NCBI GenBank assembly: GCA_044868295.1
Contig: JBIOWF010000229.1
Span: 1 to 64,000, forward strand
DNA: 64,000 bases
Reading direction: 5' to 3'
From: JBIOWF01 sp044868295
GTDB taxonomy: Bacteria > Actinomycetota > Actinomycetes > Streptosporangiales > Streptosporangiaceae
The notes beneath the pieces were generated by a model, which had not been told where the DNA came from, did not search any database, and saw only the letters and a list, made by a program, of their open reading frames with translations. Below, in pieces: positions 38,398-46,401 of the stretch (positions are counted from its first letter, which is position 1; the number at the start of each line of letters is the position of its first letter). Made by a program: the position numbers and the translations under genes.

Positions 38398-39326
38398 AGT
38401 GCCTGTTCCCCCATCAACGTGCCGGCCCCTTCGGCGATCATGGCGGCCGCGAGCTCGCGACCCAGGCCCATGGCCGCCGGAGAAGGTCCGGAGGTGGACT
38501 TGCGCACTGATCGGACACCGTCGATGGCCACGACGGCGGCGGTCAGGTTGAGAATGTGCCCGTCAACGGAGGCGAACGCACCTACCGGCGCCGCGCAGCC
38601 CGCCTCAAGGGCCGAGAGCACCGCCCGCTCCGCGGTGACCGCGGCGCGGGTGTGCGAATCGTCCATGACGCCCAGCAGCTCGATCAGATCGGCGCGGGTG
38701 GCCAGGCACTCGACGGCGAGCGCGCCCTGACCCGGCGCGGGCAGCATCTCGTCGACCTCGAAGATCTGGGAGATCTCGCTGTCCCGGCCGATCCTGGCGA
38801 GCCCGGCCGCGGCCAGCACAACCCCGTCCAGCTCGCCCGAGGTGACCTTGCCGATGCGGGTGTCCGCGTTGCCCCTGATCGGGACGTAGTGCAGGTCCGG
38901 CCGCAGCGCGCGCAGTTGCGCGATGCGGCGCGGAGAGCCGGTGCCGACCTTCGCGCCCGGCGGCAGATCCGAGAGCGGGGCCGGGCCGACCAACGCGTCA
39001 CGCGGGTCGTCACGCGGCGATATGGCGGCGATCACGATCCGCTCGTCCACCGCCGTCGGCAGGTCCTTGAGCGAGTGGACCGCGAAGTCGATCTCACCGT
39101 CGATGAGCTTGGCACGCAGCTCGCTGACGAACACCCCGGTGCCGCCGAGCTGCGTGAGCTGGGCCTTCGTGACGTCGCCGAACGTCGTGACGCCCACGAG
39201 CTCGACGCTCCGGCCGGTCAGCGCCGTCAACCGGTCGGCCACGAGCTGGGACTGCGTGGTCGCCATCAGGCTCTTGCGGGTGCCGAGCCGCAACGGGCCG
39301 TCGTGGCCGTGCATTCGCTCGCTCAT
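38394..39326 (-). CDS. hemC: Hydroxymethylbilane synthase (porphobilinogen deaminase)
   Basis: The 310-residue enzyme builds the linear tetrapyrrole on a dipyrromethane cofactor bound to the cysteine in ALEAGCAAPVGAFA. LRLGTRKSLMATTQSQ and EIDFAVHSLKDLPT are conserved. The ATG at 39326 follows GAGGGGGTG. The first codons read MSERMHGHDG, so the gene itself begins with the SER codons found in the mini-ORFs just upstream. An open frame to 39377 is part of that repeat. It is coupled to hemD by a TTGA overlap. Confidence 0.95.
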   Translation of the reverse strand: MSERMHGHDGPLRLGTRKSLMATTQSQLVADRLTALTGRSVELVGVTTFGDVTKAQLTQLGGTGVFVSELRAKLIDGEIDFAVHSLKDLPTAVDERIVIAAISPRDDPRDALVGPAPLSDLPPGAKVGTGSPRRIAQLRALRPDLHYVPIRGNADTRIGKVTSGELDGVVLAAAGLARIGRDSEISQIFEVDEMLPAPGQGALAVECLATRADLIELLGVMDDSHTRAAVTAERAVLSALEAGCAAPVGAFASVDGHILNLTAAVVAIDGVRSVRKSTSGPSPAAMGLGRELAAAMIAEGAGTLMGEQAL

Positions 39327-39433
39327 GACACCCCCTCGCCTAGCGGCTCGGGGTCTGGTCGTGCCGAAGGCGCGCAATTCGACACTTCGCGAAACGCACT
39401 GTGCTTATCGATTCGCTCGCTACGCTCGCTCAT
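39323..39433 (-). CDS. Mini-ORF 2 in the hemA-hemC spacer (36 codons)
   Basis: A 36-codon ORF starts MSERSERIDKHSAFREV and ends DPEPLGEGVS. Its ATG overlaps the stop of mini-ORF 1 and its TGA overlaps the hemC ATG, both as TCATGA. A GAGGGGGTG lies before its start and another within its 3' end before hemC. It is a tandem copy of mini-ORF 1 with about nine extra codons in the middle. Translation is inferred from geometry. Confidence 0.45.
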   Translation of the reverse strand: MSERSERIDKHSAFREVSNCAPSARPDPEPLGEGVS

Positions 39434-39513
39434 GACACCCCCTCGCCTAGCGGCTCGGGGTCGCATTCGCGAAACGCACTGCGCTTATTGATTCGCTCGC
39501 TACGCTCGCTCAT
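39430..39513 (-). CDS. Mini-ORF 1 in the hemA-hemC spacer (27 codons)
   Basis: A 27-codon ORF starts MSERSERINKRSAFREC and ends DPEPLGEGVS. Its ATG overlaps the hemA stop (TCATGA) and its TGA overlaps the ATG of mini-ORF 2 in the same way. With mini-ORF 2 and the hemC start it forms three successive copies of one translation start unit. The peptide may be irrelevant and the unit may act as a ribosome relay. Confidence 0.45.
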   Translation of the reverse strand: MSERSERINKRSAFRECDPEPLGEGVS

Positions 39514-40820
39514 GAGTCGGCCTCCATCCGGGAAACGGCGTCGGGCGCCTTGGGATCGAGGTTGAACAGCTCGCGCAACGCCTCCGCATAATGATCGCCC
39601 GCCGGGGACGCGGCCAGCTGCTTGACACGCACGGTCGGCTCGTGAAGCAGTTTGTCCACCACCCGCCGCACGGTCTGGGCGACCTCGTCGCGCACCCGAC
39701 CGTCCAGCTCCGGCACGCGCGAGACCAGCCGGCCGATCTCGGCCTCGACGACGTCGGCGGCCTTGCTGCGCAGCGCGATCACCGTCGGTGTCACCCTCGC
39801 CGACCGCTCCGCTTCGAGATAGGCGGTGACCTCCTCGGTGACGATCTCCTTCACCGCGAGGATCGCCTCGCCCCGGCCGCCGTCGTCGGCGCCGAGCCCG
39901 GCCTGCTGCATCGACTCCAGGTCGACGAGTGTCACGCCCGGCAGGGCGCGCACGCCCGGATCCACGTCGTGCGGCAGAGCGAGGTCAAGCAGGAAGAGCT
40001 GCGTCGAGGGGTCGCGGCCGGCGATCGCGGCGGAGACCATGTCGACGGTGACGGCGCGGGAGCCGGCACCGACGCACGAGACCACCAGGTCGGCCCCGGC
40101 CAGCTCGGCGGGGATGTCCGCCAGCTCGACGGCCCGGCCGCCGATGGCCTCCGCCAGCCGTACGCCACGCTCGAAGGTGCGGTTCGCGATGACGATGTCG
40201 GTCACGCCCGCGCGGGCGAGAGACGCCGCGGACAGCGCGCTCATCGATCCCGCGCCGACGACCAGGGCCCGCTTGCCGGCGATCGGGCCGAGCACCCGCT
40301 CGGCGAGCGACAGGCCGACCCCGATCAGGGAGGCTCCCGCCCGGTCGATGCCGGTGTCGGTGTGCGCCCGCTTACCGACCCGCAGAGCCTGCTGGGTGAG
40401 CTCGTTGAGCGAGGTCCCGGCGGTGCCCTCGTTCTGCGCCAACCTGAGCGCCGTGCGGATCTGGCCGAGGATCTGGCCCTCACCGATCACCATGGAGTCG
40501 AGGCCGCAGGCCACCGAGAACAGGTGCTGGACGGCGCGGTCCTCGTAATGCACGTACAGGTGCTTGGTGAGCTGCTCCTGGGGGATGCCCGAATGCACGC
40601 TGAGCAGGTCCGTCACCGCGGCCAGCCCGCCGTGGAAGCGGTCCACGTCCGCGTAGACCTCGACGCGGTTGCACGTGGACACGACGAGGACCTCGGACAC
40701 GTGCTGGTCCCGCTGCACGTCGTGCAGCAGTTTCACGAGCGCGTCACCGCTCACCGTCACGCGTTCGAGTAATGCGACCGGGGCGGTGTGGTGGCTGACG
40801 CCGACGGCGAGGATGCTCAT
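39510..40820 (-). CDS. hemA: Glutamyl-tRNA reductase
   Basis: The 436-residue enzyme starts haem synthesis by reducing glutamyl-tRNA to glutamate-1-semialdehyde. The catalytic cysteine is C50 in VLVVSTCNRVEVY. GVSHHTAPVALLERV opens the protein, the NADPH domain contains ALVVGAGSMSALSAASL, and the C-terminal dimerisation helices follow. HemL and HemA together form the C5 pathway. The ATG overlaps the stop of a 17-codon mini-ORF after rex. Rex control through the shared operon links haem supply to redox state. Confidence 0.95.
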   Translation of the reverse strand: MSILAVGVSHHTAPVALLERVTVSGDALVKLLHDVQRDQHVSEVLVVSTCNRVEVYADVDRFHGGLAAVTDLLSVHSGIPQEQLTKHLYVHYEDRAVQHLFSVACGLDSMVIGEGQILGQIRTALRLAQNEGTAGTSLNELTQQALRVGKRAHTDTGIDRAGASLIGVGLSLAERVLGPIAGKRALVVGAGSMSALSAASLARAGVTDIVIANRTFERGVRLAEAIGGRAVELADIPAELAGADLVVSCVGAGSRAVTVDMVSAAIAGRDPSTQLFLLDLALPHDVDPGVRALPGVTLVDLESMQQAGLGADDGGRGEAILAVKEIVTEEVTAYLEAERSARVTPTVIALRSKAADVVEAEIGRLVSRVPELDGRVRDEVAQTVRRVVDKLLHEPTVRVKQLAASPAGDHYAEALRELFNLDPKAPDAVSRMEADS

Positions 40821-40870
40821 GCTGTCGCCTCACCATGCGACTCGACCCAATGGGGGCGCTCGCCACTCAT
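40817..40870 (-). CDS. Bridging mini-ORF between rex and hemA (17 codons)
   Basis: The 17-codon ORF reads MSGERPHWVESHGEATA. Its ATG overlaps the rex stop (ATGA) and its TGA overlaps the hemA ATG (ATGA). GGTGAGGCG near its end can serve hemA. It shares only an S-x-E-R start with the SERSER type. It would pass ribosomes from rex to hemA without a gap. Confidence 0.42.
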   Translation of the reverse strand: MSGERPHWVESHGEATA

Positions 40871-41565
40871 ACGATCGCCCCGTCGGGCCACTCGTCGCCA
40901 ATCATCGGGCCCTCACTTGCTTTGCGCTGCTCATGAAACGCAAGGATCTGCAGTTCAATGGACAAATCGACCTTACGGACATCGACGCCGTCCGGCACCG
41001 TCAAGACGACAGGAGCGAAATTCAAGATACTGGTGACCCCGGTGGCGGTGACGCGGTCGCACACCTCCTGCGCTGCCGTCGCCGGCGTCGCTATCACCAC
41101 TATCGACACTCCACGCCTCTTGATCACGGTTTCGAGCTCGTCGGTGTGCTCCACGACGAGACCGGCGATCCGGTCGCCCACCACGCCCGGGTCGGCGTCG
41201 AGCAGGCCCGCCACGCGGAACCCTCTCGAAACGAACCCGCCATAGTTGGCGAGGGCTCGCCCGAGATTACCCACACCCACGATGGCGACTGCCCAATCCT
41301 GGGTGAGACCGAGCTCACGTGAGATCTGGTAGATCAGGTACTGCACGTCGTAACCGACCCCGCGCGTGCCGTACGACCCGAGATGGGACAGGTCCTTGCG
41401 GAGCTTCGCGGAGTTTACCCCCGCTGCCAGGGCGAGGTCTTCCGAGCTCACCGTCGCCGTGCCCCGCTCGGCCAACCCGTTCAGCGCGCGCAAGTAGAGC
41501 GGCAGTCTCGCGACCGTCGCGTCAGGAATGCCACGCTCACGCGCTTGCGAGATACGGCGGATCAC
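40867..41565 (-). CDS. rex: Redox-sensing transcriptional repressor Rex
   Basis: The 232-residue repressor has a winged HTH in residues 15-75 (RLPLYLRALNGLAERG, GVNSAKLRKDLSHLGSYG). A Rossmann domain follows, with VAIVGVGNLGRALANYGG (residues 93-110) for NAD(H). The end LDIELQ-like segment reads KVDLSIELQILAFHEQRK, as in Streptomyces Rex. It represses respiratory genes when NADH is low. The GTG at 41565 is the most upstream plausible start; its nearest GGAG is 12 bases away. A Rex operator lies about 95 bases upstream, which implies autoregulation together with hemACDB. Confidence 0.95.
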   Translation of the reverse strand: MIRRISQARERGIPDATVARLPLYLRALNGLAERGTATVSSEDLALAAGVNSAKLRKDLSHLGSYGTRGVGYDVQYLIYQISRELGLTQDWAVAIVGVGNLGRALANYGGFVSRGFRVAGLLDADPGVVGDRIAGLVVEHTDELETVIKRRGVSIVVIATPATAAQEVCDRVTATGVTSILNFAPVVLTVPDGVDVRKVDLSIELQILAFHEQRKASEGPMIGDEWPDGAIV

Positions 41566-41658
41566 TTGGCCGGTGCTCCAGGGGGACGAGACGGCCGGTG
41601 CGCCCCCGGCCGCACGAGCGGATGCGTCTGAATGTCGTAGAACTTCAGGTTAGTGCCT

Positions 41659-41676
41659 TTGTGAACCTATGCACAA
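41659..41676. promoter_or_regulatory. Rex operator between rex and the glutaredoxin gene
   Basis: TTGTGAACCTATGCACAA matches the Rex operator with one change in the right half (TGCACA for TTCACA). It lies in the divergent promoter region of rex-hemACDB and the glutaredoxin gene, so it may control both directions. Confidence 0.8.
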
Positions 41677-41754
41677 AGTCAGAACACATTTACTGTCCCA
41701 GGACGCCGGTCCGGTCCCGCATCCGGCCCATGTTTTGGCCAATAAGGTGGAGCC

Positions 41755-42000
41755 ATGGCGCCTAGTGACCATCGCATCACCCTCCTCGGCAAACCCGGCT
41801 GTCACCTCTGTGACGACGCCCGCTCGGTGATCGAGCGCGTGGCCGGAGAGCTCGGCGTGCCGTGGGAGGAGCGGGACATCACGGCCTCCGCCGACGACCT
41901 GGACAAATACTGGGAGATGATCCCGGTCACCCTGATCGACGGCGTCCAACATGACTTCTGGCGCGTTGACGAGACCCGCCTCCGCGCAGCCCTCTCCTAA
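41755..42000 (+). CDS. Glutaredoxin-family thiol protein
   Basis: The 81-residue protein has the CxxC active site as GKPGCHLCDDARSVI (C16, C19), followed by a beta-alpha-beta core and the TVTL-like cis-proline segment IPVTLIDGVQ. This is the DUF836/glutaredoxin-like type common in actinobacteria. AAGGTGGAG precedes the ATG. It shares a Rex operator with rex and is convergent with the ABM-fusion gene three bases away. The role is thiol redox work, partner unknown. Confidence 0.85.
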   Translation: MAPSDHRITLLGKPGCHLCDDARSVIERVAGELGVPWEERDITASADDLDKYWEMIPVTLIDGVQHDFWRVDETRLRAALS

Positions 42001-42003
42001 GGG

Positions 42004-43656
42004 TTATCTGAAGGTTGTGGGGAGAGGCACGACCTTGGCGGCGTTCACGGTCAGCTCGATGACATTGGTGGCCAGGACCAGCGCCTGCCGCTCGGTCGCG
42101 AAACGCTCCATGTGGGGCTGGCGCTGGTGCTCGGTGAAGCCCACCTCGTCCCGGTAGAGCTCGTACACGATGCGCTGCAGCGGCGCCGACTTGACGCCGT
42201 GGCACACGAAGATCAGCGTGTCGGGTTCGCTGCGCTGCACGGCCTCCACGGTCTCCTCGGCCAGCCTGTCGAAGGCATCGCCTGAGCCGTCCATCAGCGT
42301 GAACACGGTGAGCAGACCATAGATGCTGGGTGACGGCTTGACCGTGCCGCCCTGCATCGGGCTGCTCTGCATGGGACCGGACTGCAGGGGACCGGGCGAC
42401 GGAGGACCGGGCGGCATCGGGCCCATCGGACCTGACTGCATCGGACCTGCGGGACCAGGAGGCATCGGGCCCATCGGGCCGGGCGGCACGGGGCCCATGG
42501 GCCCCGGGGGCACCGAGCCGGGCGGCATGGAACCGGGCGGCATGGAACCTGGGGGCATCGGGCCGGGGGGCGCGGGCGCCGGGCCTGGTCGGGCCGCAGG
42601 GCCGAGCCCACCGCCCGCGCCTGGGCCCATCTCCGCCCCAGGGAACATCGCTCCTGTGGCGGGCATGCCGTACTCCTGCTTGGACTGAGCCGCCGGCATG
42701 CCGTACTCCGGCTTGCCGGGCGCGCCGTACGGGTCGGAGCTCATGATCTGACCGGTCGCGGGGCCGCCGAAACCATCGGCCGGCTGCATCCGGGCGGCGT
42801 AGTCGACCTCACCCTGCTCGCCCGCGCGGTACTCCGCCACGAGGTCGCCCAGGCCCGAGCGGCGGGCAGGAGCCTGCGCGGGCGGCTCGACACGATCCTC
42901 GGCCGCGCGGTGGTCGCGCCCCTGCCACTCATCCGCACGCGCGTCCACCTCCTCGTCCTCGTCCTCGTACGGCGCGAGCGGGCGGGCGACCGCGTACCAG
43001 ATCGCTCCGACGGCGGCCATCATGAGCACGATCACGACGACTCCGGGGAGCGTGAACTCCAGCGATACCGCGAGCGCGATTCCGGCCGGGGCGAGCGCCA
43101 CGCTGGCGTTCATGTTGTCGGCGTCGTAGTCGTCCCCGTCCCGCCAGCTCAGCAGGGCGATGGCGAGAGAGATCACCAGCATCGCCACGACGAGCCCGTG
43201 GACGCCCCTCAGCAGCCATTCGGGCCAGATGTCCCAATGCGTCGCACCGTACGGGAGCTCCTTGGCGAACGCCCCTGACAGGGGATCGAACAGCAGGATC
43301 ACCGTGCCGACGACCGTCAGGGCGATGCCCAGCAGCCAGCCCGCGAACCGCGCCGCCGCCTTCTCGGCCAGCAGTTGGAGCACGCCCACGGCCAGCCAGA
43401 GAGGCGCCAGCAGCGAGCCGGTGATCTGGAACGACCGGAAGGTCGTGGACCCGAATCCGATCAAATGCCCGGTGGCCGCCACACCCAGCGACAGGCACAG
43501 CGCGACGGTGGCGATGGTCCACGCGGTCAGCCAGCCCGAGGGCTCGTCGCGCAGGCGCCCGATCAGGACGCCTACGGCGATGGCGGCCAGGAGCGCGCCG
43601 GCGAACGCGATGACAGCGACAAAGACTTCCATGGTGGCACCCATGCTGCCGGACAT
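42004..43656 (-). CDS. Membrane protein with collagen-like linker and C-terminal ABM domain
   Basis: The protein has up to 550 residues in three parts. Residues 1-225 contain about six or seven transmembrane helices. Residues 230-450 are polar and then proline-glycine-methionine rich, with many PPGPM and PPGSM triplets. The last 100 residues (YGLLTVFTLMDGSGDAF to VVPLPTTFR) resemble an antibiotic-biosynthesis-monooxygenase (ABM)-type ferredoxin-like domain. I know no function for this arrangement. The ATG at 43656 is used; an ATG eight codons later has a better GGGTG site. It is divergent from bldN. Confidence 0.75.
   Translation of the reverse strand: MSGSMGATMEVFVAVIAFAGALLAAIAVGVLIGRLRDEPSGWLTAWTIATVALCLSLGVAATGHLIGFGSTTFRSFQITGSLLAPLWLAVGVLQLLAEKAAARFAGWLLGIALTVVGTVILLFDPLSGAFAKELPYGATHWDIWPEWLLRGVHGLVVAMLVISLAIALLSWRDGDDYDADNMNASVALAPAGIALAVSLEFTLPGVVVIVLMMAAVGAIWYAVARPLAPYEDEDEEVDARADEWQGRDHRAAEDRVEPPAQAPARRSGLGDLVAEYRAGEQGEVDYAARMQPADGFGGPATGQIMSSDPYGAPGKPEYGMPAAQSKQEYGMPATGAMFPGAEMGPGAGGGLGPAARPGPAPAPPGPMPPGSMPPGSMPPGSVPPGPMGPVPPGPMGPMPPGPAGPMQSGPMGPMPPGPPSPGPLQSGPMQSSPMQGGTVKPSPSIYGLLTVFTLMDGSGDAFDRLAEETVEAVQRSEPDTLIFVCHGVKSAPLQRIVYELYRDEVGFTEHQRQPHMERFATERQALVLATNVIELTVNAAKVVPLPTTFR
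42360..42600. repeat. Low-complexity GGNCC/GGCAT repeats coding for PGPM linker
   Basis: About 240 bases made of degenerate 9- to 15-base units (variants of GGGCCCATGGGCCC-like text) encode the PPGPM/PPGSM linker of the ABM-fusion protein. Such repeats are prone to length change. Confidence 0.7.
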
Positions 43657-43803
43657 TCACCGTCGACCGGTAGCCGACTGCCATGACGTCCGCGATACAC
43701 CGTTACGGGATGTGATTACTAGATCAGACGGGATTGTGTTATCCCTCGATGATTTCTAGAGTGTTCGAGCACGCCGACTCCCCTTCCCCCATGGGATAAC
43801 CGG

Positions 43804-44451
43804 ATGCCGAACACGTGGCCGTTCGCCGGGCACTCCCCTCCGGCCATCGCCGGAGTAGTCCAGCCTGCGCGATTCGTCGACCCCGCTGAACGCGAAGCAG
43901 AGCACGATGAGATGAGGACGCTGGTCCTGCGCGCCAAGACCGGCGACACCGAGGCTTTCGGCGCGCTCTACGACCGCTATCTGGAACTTGTCTACCGCTA
44001 CGTCTACTTCCGGGTGGGTTCACACGCGCTCGCGGAGGACCTGACGAGTGAGACATTCCTGCGAGCGTTGCGCAGTGTGGCCGATTTCACTTGGCAGGGC
44101 CGGGATTTCGGGGCCTGGCTCGTCACCATCGCCAGAAACCTCGTGACCGATCACTTCAAGTCGGGGCGCAACCGGTTGGAGGTGTCGACCGCGGAGGTCC
44201 TCGACACCCCGCTGGACGGGGCGCACATCCCCGAGAACGCGGTCGTCGCGAACATGGTCAACGAGCACGTGATGCAGGCCGTCAAGCAGCTCGGCCCCGA
44301 GCAGCAGGAGTGTGTCATCCTGCGCTTCCTGCACGGGATGTCGCTCGCCGAGACGGCCATGATCATGGGCAAGAAGAGCGGGGCGATCAAGGCCCTCCAG
44401 TTCCGCGCCATCAAGGCCCTCGCCCGAGCACTCCCCGAGGATCTCGGCTAG
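43804..44451 (+). CDS. bldN: ECF sigma factor, BldN type
   Basis: The 215-residue sigma-70 family protein has region 2 at about residues 48-115 (FGALYDRYLELVYRYVYFRVG, then FTWQGRDFGAWLVTIARNLVTDHFKS, in segments) and region 4 at 160-210 (LGPEQQECVILRFLHGMSLAETAMIMGK). These match Streptomyces BldN closely. BldN directs aerial hyphae genes such as chaplins and rodlins. The N-terminal extension of about 35 residues is shorter than the long pro-sequence of Streptomyces BldN. An RsbN-like gene follows, as in Streptomyces. Confidence 0.88.
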   Translation: MPNTWPFAGHSPPAIAGVVQPARFVDPAEREAEHDEMRTLVLRAKTGDTEAFGALYDRYLELVYRYVYFRVGSHALAEDLTSETFLRALRSVADFTWQGRDFGAWLVTIARNLVTDHFKSGRNRLEVSTAEVLDTPLDGAHIPENAVVANMVNEHVMQAVKQLGPEQQECVILRFLHGMSLAETAMIMGKKSGAIKALQFRAIKALARALPEDLG

Positions 44452-44578
44452 ATCGCGACGGGCGGTGTTCACAGAGCACTCCCCGCGCACGACCTGGCTC
44501 ACGTGCCGTAACCCGGGTGGGCATCGCGTCGTTGGGCATGTCGCAGGCGTGGACTAGGGGGAAGTGGCAGGAGCGTTC

Positions 44579-45256
44579 ATGTGGAGGCGGCCTTCGCGCG
44601 GGAAACGGGTCGTGTGGGCGACGCGTACCACCGAGCGGGTAGCCGCGCATCTCACCGAGCTCGGTTCCCTGTTGGGCCGTCCACGGCCGGAGTTTCGCGC
44701 CAGGCTCCGTGACGAGTTGCTGCGGACGCAGATCGCGGAGCGGGTGCCCGCCGCCCGGCCTCCCGCCGAGCGCCCGGAGTTCCGCCCCCGGTCCCTGCTG
44801 GTACGGCTGCGCCCTGTCTGCGTGTTCGGCGGGCTGCTGGCCTTCATGTTCGCGACCGGATCCCATGCCTACCGCTCCGTGCCGGGTGACCTGCTGTACC
44901 CGCTCAAGCGGGCGGCGGAGTCGACCCTGCTGACCTTCACGACCGACGACGACGATCGGGCGCAGCGCGAGATGGTCGCGGCGCGGCTCCGGGCGACCGA
45001 GGCCGCAGCGCTGCTCGGCTTCTCCACCCCGGACCGGCGCCTCGTCGAGCAGACGCTGGACGACATGGATTCGAAGACGCGGGCCGCCCTCAGCCGGGTC
45101 AAGCCCCGCGACAAAACCAACGGCCGGGTGCGTCGCTTCGCCCGGGAACAGCGCAGCGTGGTGGAGCCGCTGCTGCCGAAGCTGGACGGGGAGAACCGGG
45201 ACAAGGCCAACCAGTACCTGAGCTACATCGACACGTTCACGAGTGGAAGCCACTGA
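44579..45256 (+). CDS. rsbN: RsbN-like anti-sigma factor (DUF5667)
   Basis: The 225-residue protein has a cytoplasmic N-terminal part that could clamp the sigma factor, one membrane helix (PVCVFGGLLAFMFATGS) and an exported part with the DUF5667 motif RSVPGDLLYPLKRAAE. Gene order bldN-rsbN is the same as in Streptomyces, where RsbN inhibits BldN. I chose the ATG at 44579 because AGGAG lies five bases upstream; a GTG at 44564 would touch its own site. The name is by synteny and domain layout. Confidence 0.8.
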   Translation: MWRRPSRGKRVVWATRTTERVAAHLTELGSLLGRPRPEFRARLRDELLRTQIAERVPAARPPAERPEFRPRSLLVRLRPVCVFGGLLAFMFATGSHAYRSVPGDLLYPLKRAAESTLLTFTTDDDDRAQREMVAARLRATEAAALLGFSTPDRRLVEQTLDDMDSKTRAALSRVKPRDKTNGRVRRFAREQRSVVEPLLPKLDGENRDKANQYLSYIDTFTSGSH

Positions 45257-45350
45257 CCGGAGCCGCGCGACCCGCCGGTATCCCCGTCGTCTCCGTGGCG
45301 ACATCCGGGATACCGTTTTCGGAAACATGCGGCCGTTAAGCTGATGGGCT

Positions 45351-46217
45351 ATGAGGCGGCTAATACGACGGCGGGACGCGGCGGAGGTCGCGGGTGAGGT
45401 GGCGGCCGCGGCGGCGATCCCGACACCGAGTGCCATGCCCGACCCCACGGCCGCGGCGTTCTTCGACGTCGACAACACGATGATGCGGGGCGCCTCGATC
45501 TACCACTTCGCCCGCGGACTGGCCTCCCGGGGCCTGTTCACCACGAACGACCTGGTGAGATTCGCCATAGGGCAGGCCTGGTTCCGGGTCAGGGGCAACG
45601 AGAACCCGGAGCACATCGCCAAGGCCAAGGAGATGGCGCTGGCCTTCGTCGCGGGTCTCAAGGTCGACGAGGTGGTGCATCTCGGCGAGGAGATCTACGA
45701 CGAGGTCATGGCCGACCGCATCTGGACGGGCACGCGCGCGCTGGCCCAGGCCCACCTGGACGCCGGCCGGCGCGTCTGGCTGGTGACCGCCACTCCCGTG
45801 GAACTCGCCCGGGTGATCGCCCAGCGGCTCGGCCTCACCGGCGCTCTCGGGACGGTCGCGGAAACCGCGCAGGGCGCGTACACCGGTCGGCTCGTCGGAG
45901 ACCTGCTCCACGGCCCGGCGAAGGCGGAGGCCATCCGGGCGCTCGCCCGCAAGGAGGGGCTCGACCTGGCCCGATGCTCGGCCTACAGCGACTCGGCCAA
46001 TGATCTGCCGATGCTGTCGCTGGTCGGGAACGCGTACGCGATCAACCCGGACAGCGAGCTGCGCGACCACGCCAAGGACCAGGGCTGGCAGGTCCGCGAC
46101 TTCCGGACCGGCCGGAAGGCCACCATGATCGGCCTGCCCATCGCGGCGACCGCGGGCGCGATCGCGGGCGGCGTGGCCGCGGGGATCGCGCTTCGCAGGC
46201 ACTACCGCTCGACTTGA
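45351..46217 (+). CDS. HAD-IB family phosphatase
   Basis: The 288-residue HAD hydrolase has motif [14 protein letters not shown] (the variant with asparagine-threonine after the second aspartate), motif II in [11 protein letters not shown], and motifs III/IV around [16 protein letters not shown]. It ends in a glycine-alanine helix that may touch the membrane ([18 protein letters not shown]). SerB and CicA relatives act on phosphoserine or lipid phosphates. The substrate is unknown. It follows rsbN and is convergent with the plsC-like gene. Confidence 0.88.
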   Translation: MRRLIRRRDAAEVAGEVAAAAAIPTPSAMPDPTAAAFFDVDNTMMRGASIYHFARGLASRGLFTTNDLVRFAIGQAWFRVRGNENPEHIAKAKEMALAFVAGLKVDEVVHLGEEIYDEVMADRIWTGTRALAQAHLDAGRRVWLVTATPVELARVIAQRLGLTGALGTVAETAQGAYTGRLVGDLLHGPAKAEAIRALARKEGLDLARCSAYSDSANDLPMLSLVGNAYAINPDSELRDHAKDQGWQVRDFRTGRKATMIGLPIAATAGAIAGGVAAGIALRRHYRST

Positions 46218-46295
46218 CGCCCGTCGCGCCGCGGGCCGGTCGAGCCGGTGCCACGACGTCCGGACAGCTCCTTGGACGATCGGGCGGCTCTTGGC

Positions 46296-46401
46296 GGAAC
46301 GGCTCTCAGCGCGCGAACGGCTCCCAGCGGGAACGGCTCCCAGCCGAACGATTCACAGTAGACCGAACCGTTCTCAGCCGAACGGTTCTCAGGAGAACGG
46401 C
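46296..46401. repeat. Tandem GAACGG-type repeats between convergent genes
   Basis: Seven degenerate units of about 14-17 bases, such as GAACGGCTCCCAGC, GAACCGTTCTCAGC and GAACGGTTCTCAG, run head to tail. Some adjacent units pair as inverted repeats. The array sits between the HAD gene and the acyltransferase gene and includes the stop codon of the latter. It may work as a two-way terminator. Confidence 0.6.

Noticed and set aside
42300..42690. Plus-strand glycine-rich ORF opposite the ABM-fusion linker
   Set aside because: It is the mirror of the repeat-coded linker; the minus-strand frame continues into real domains on both sides.
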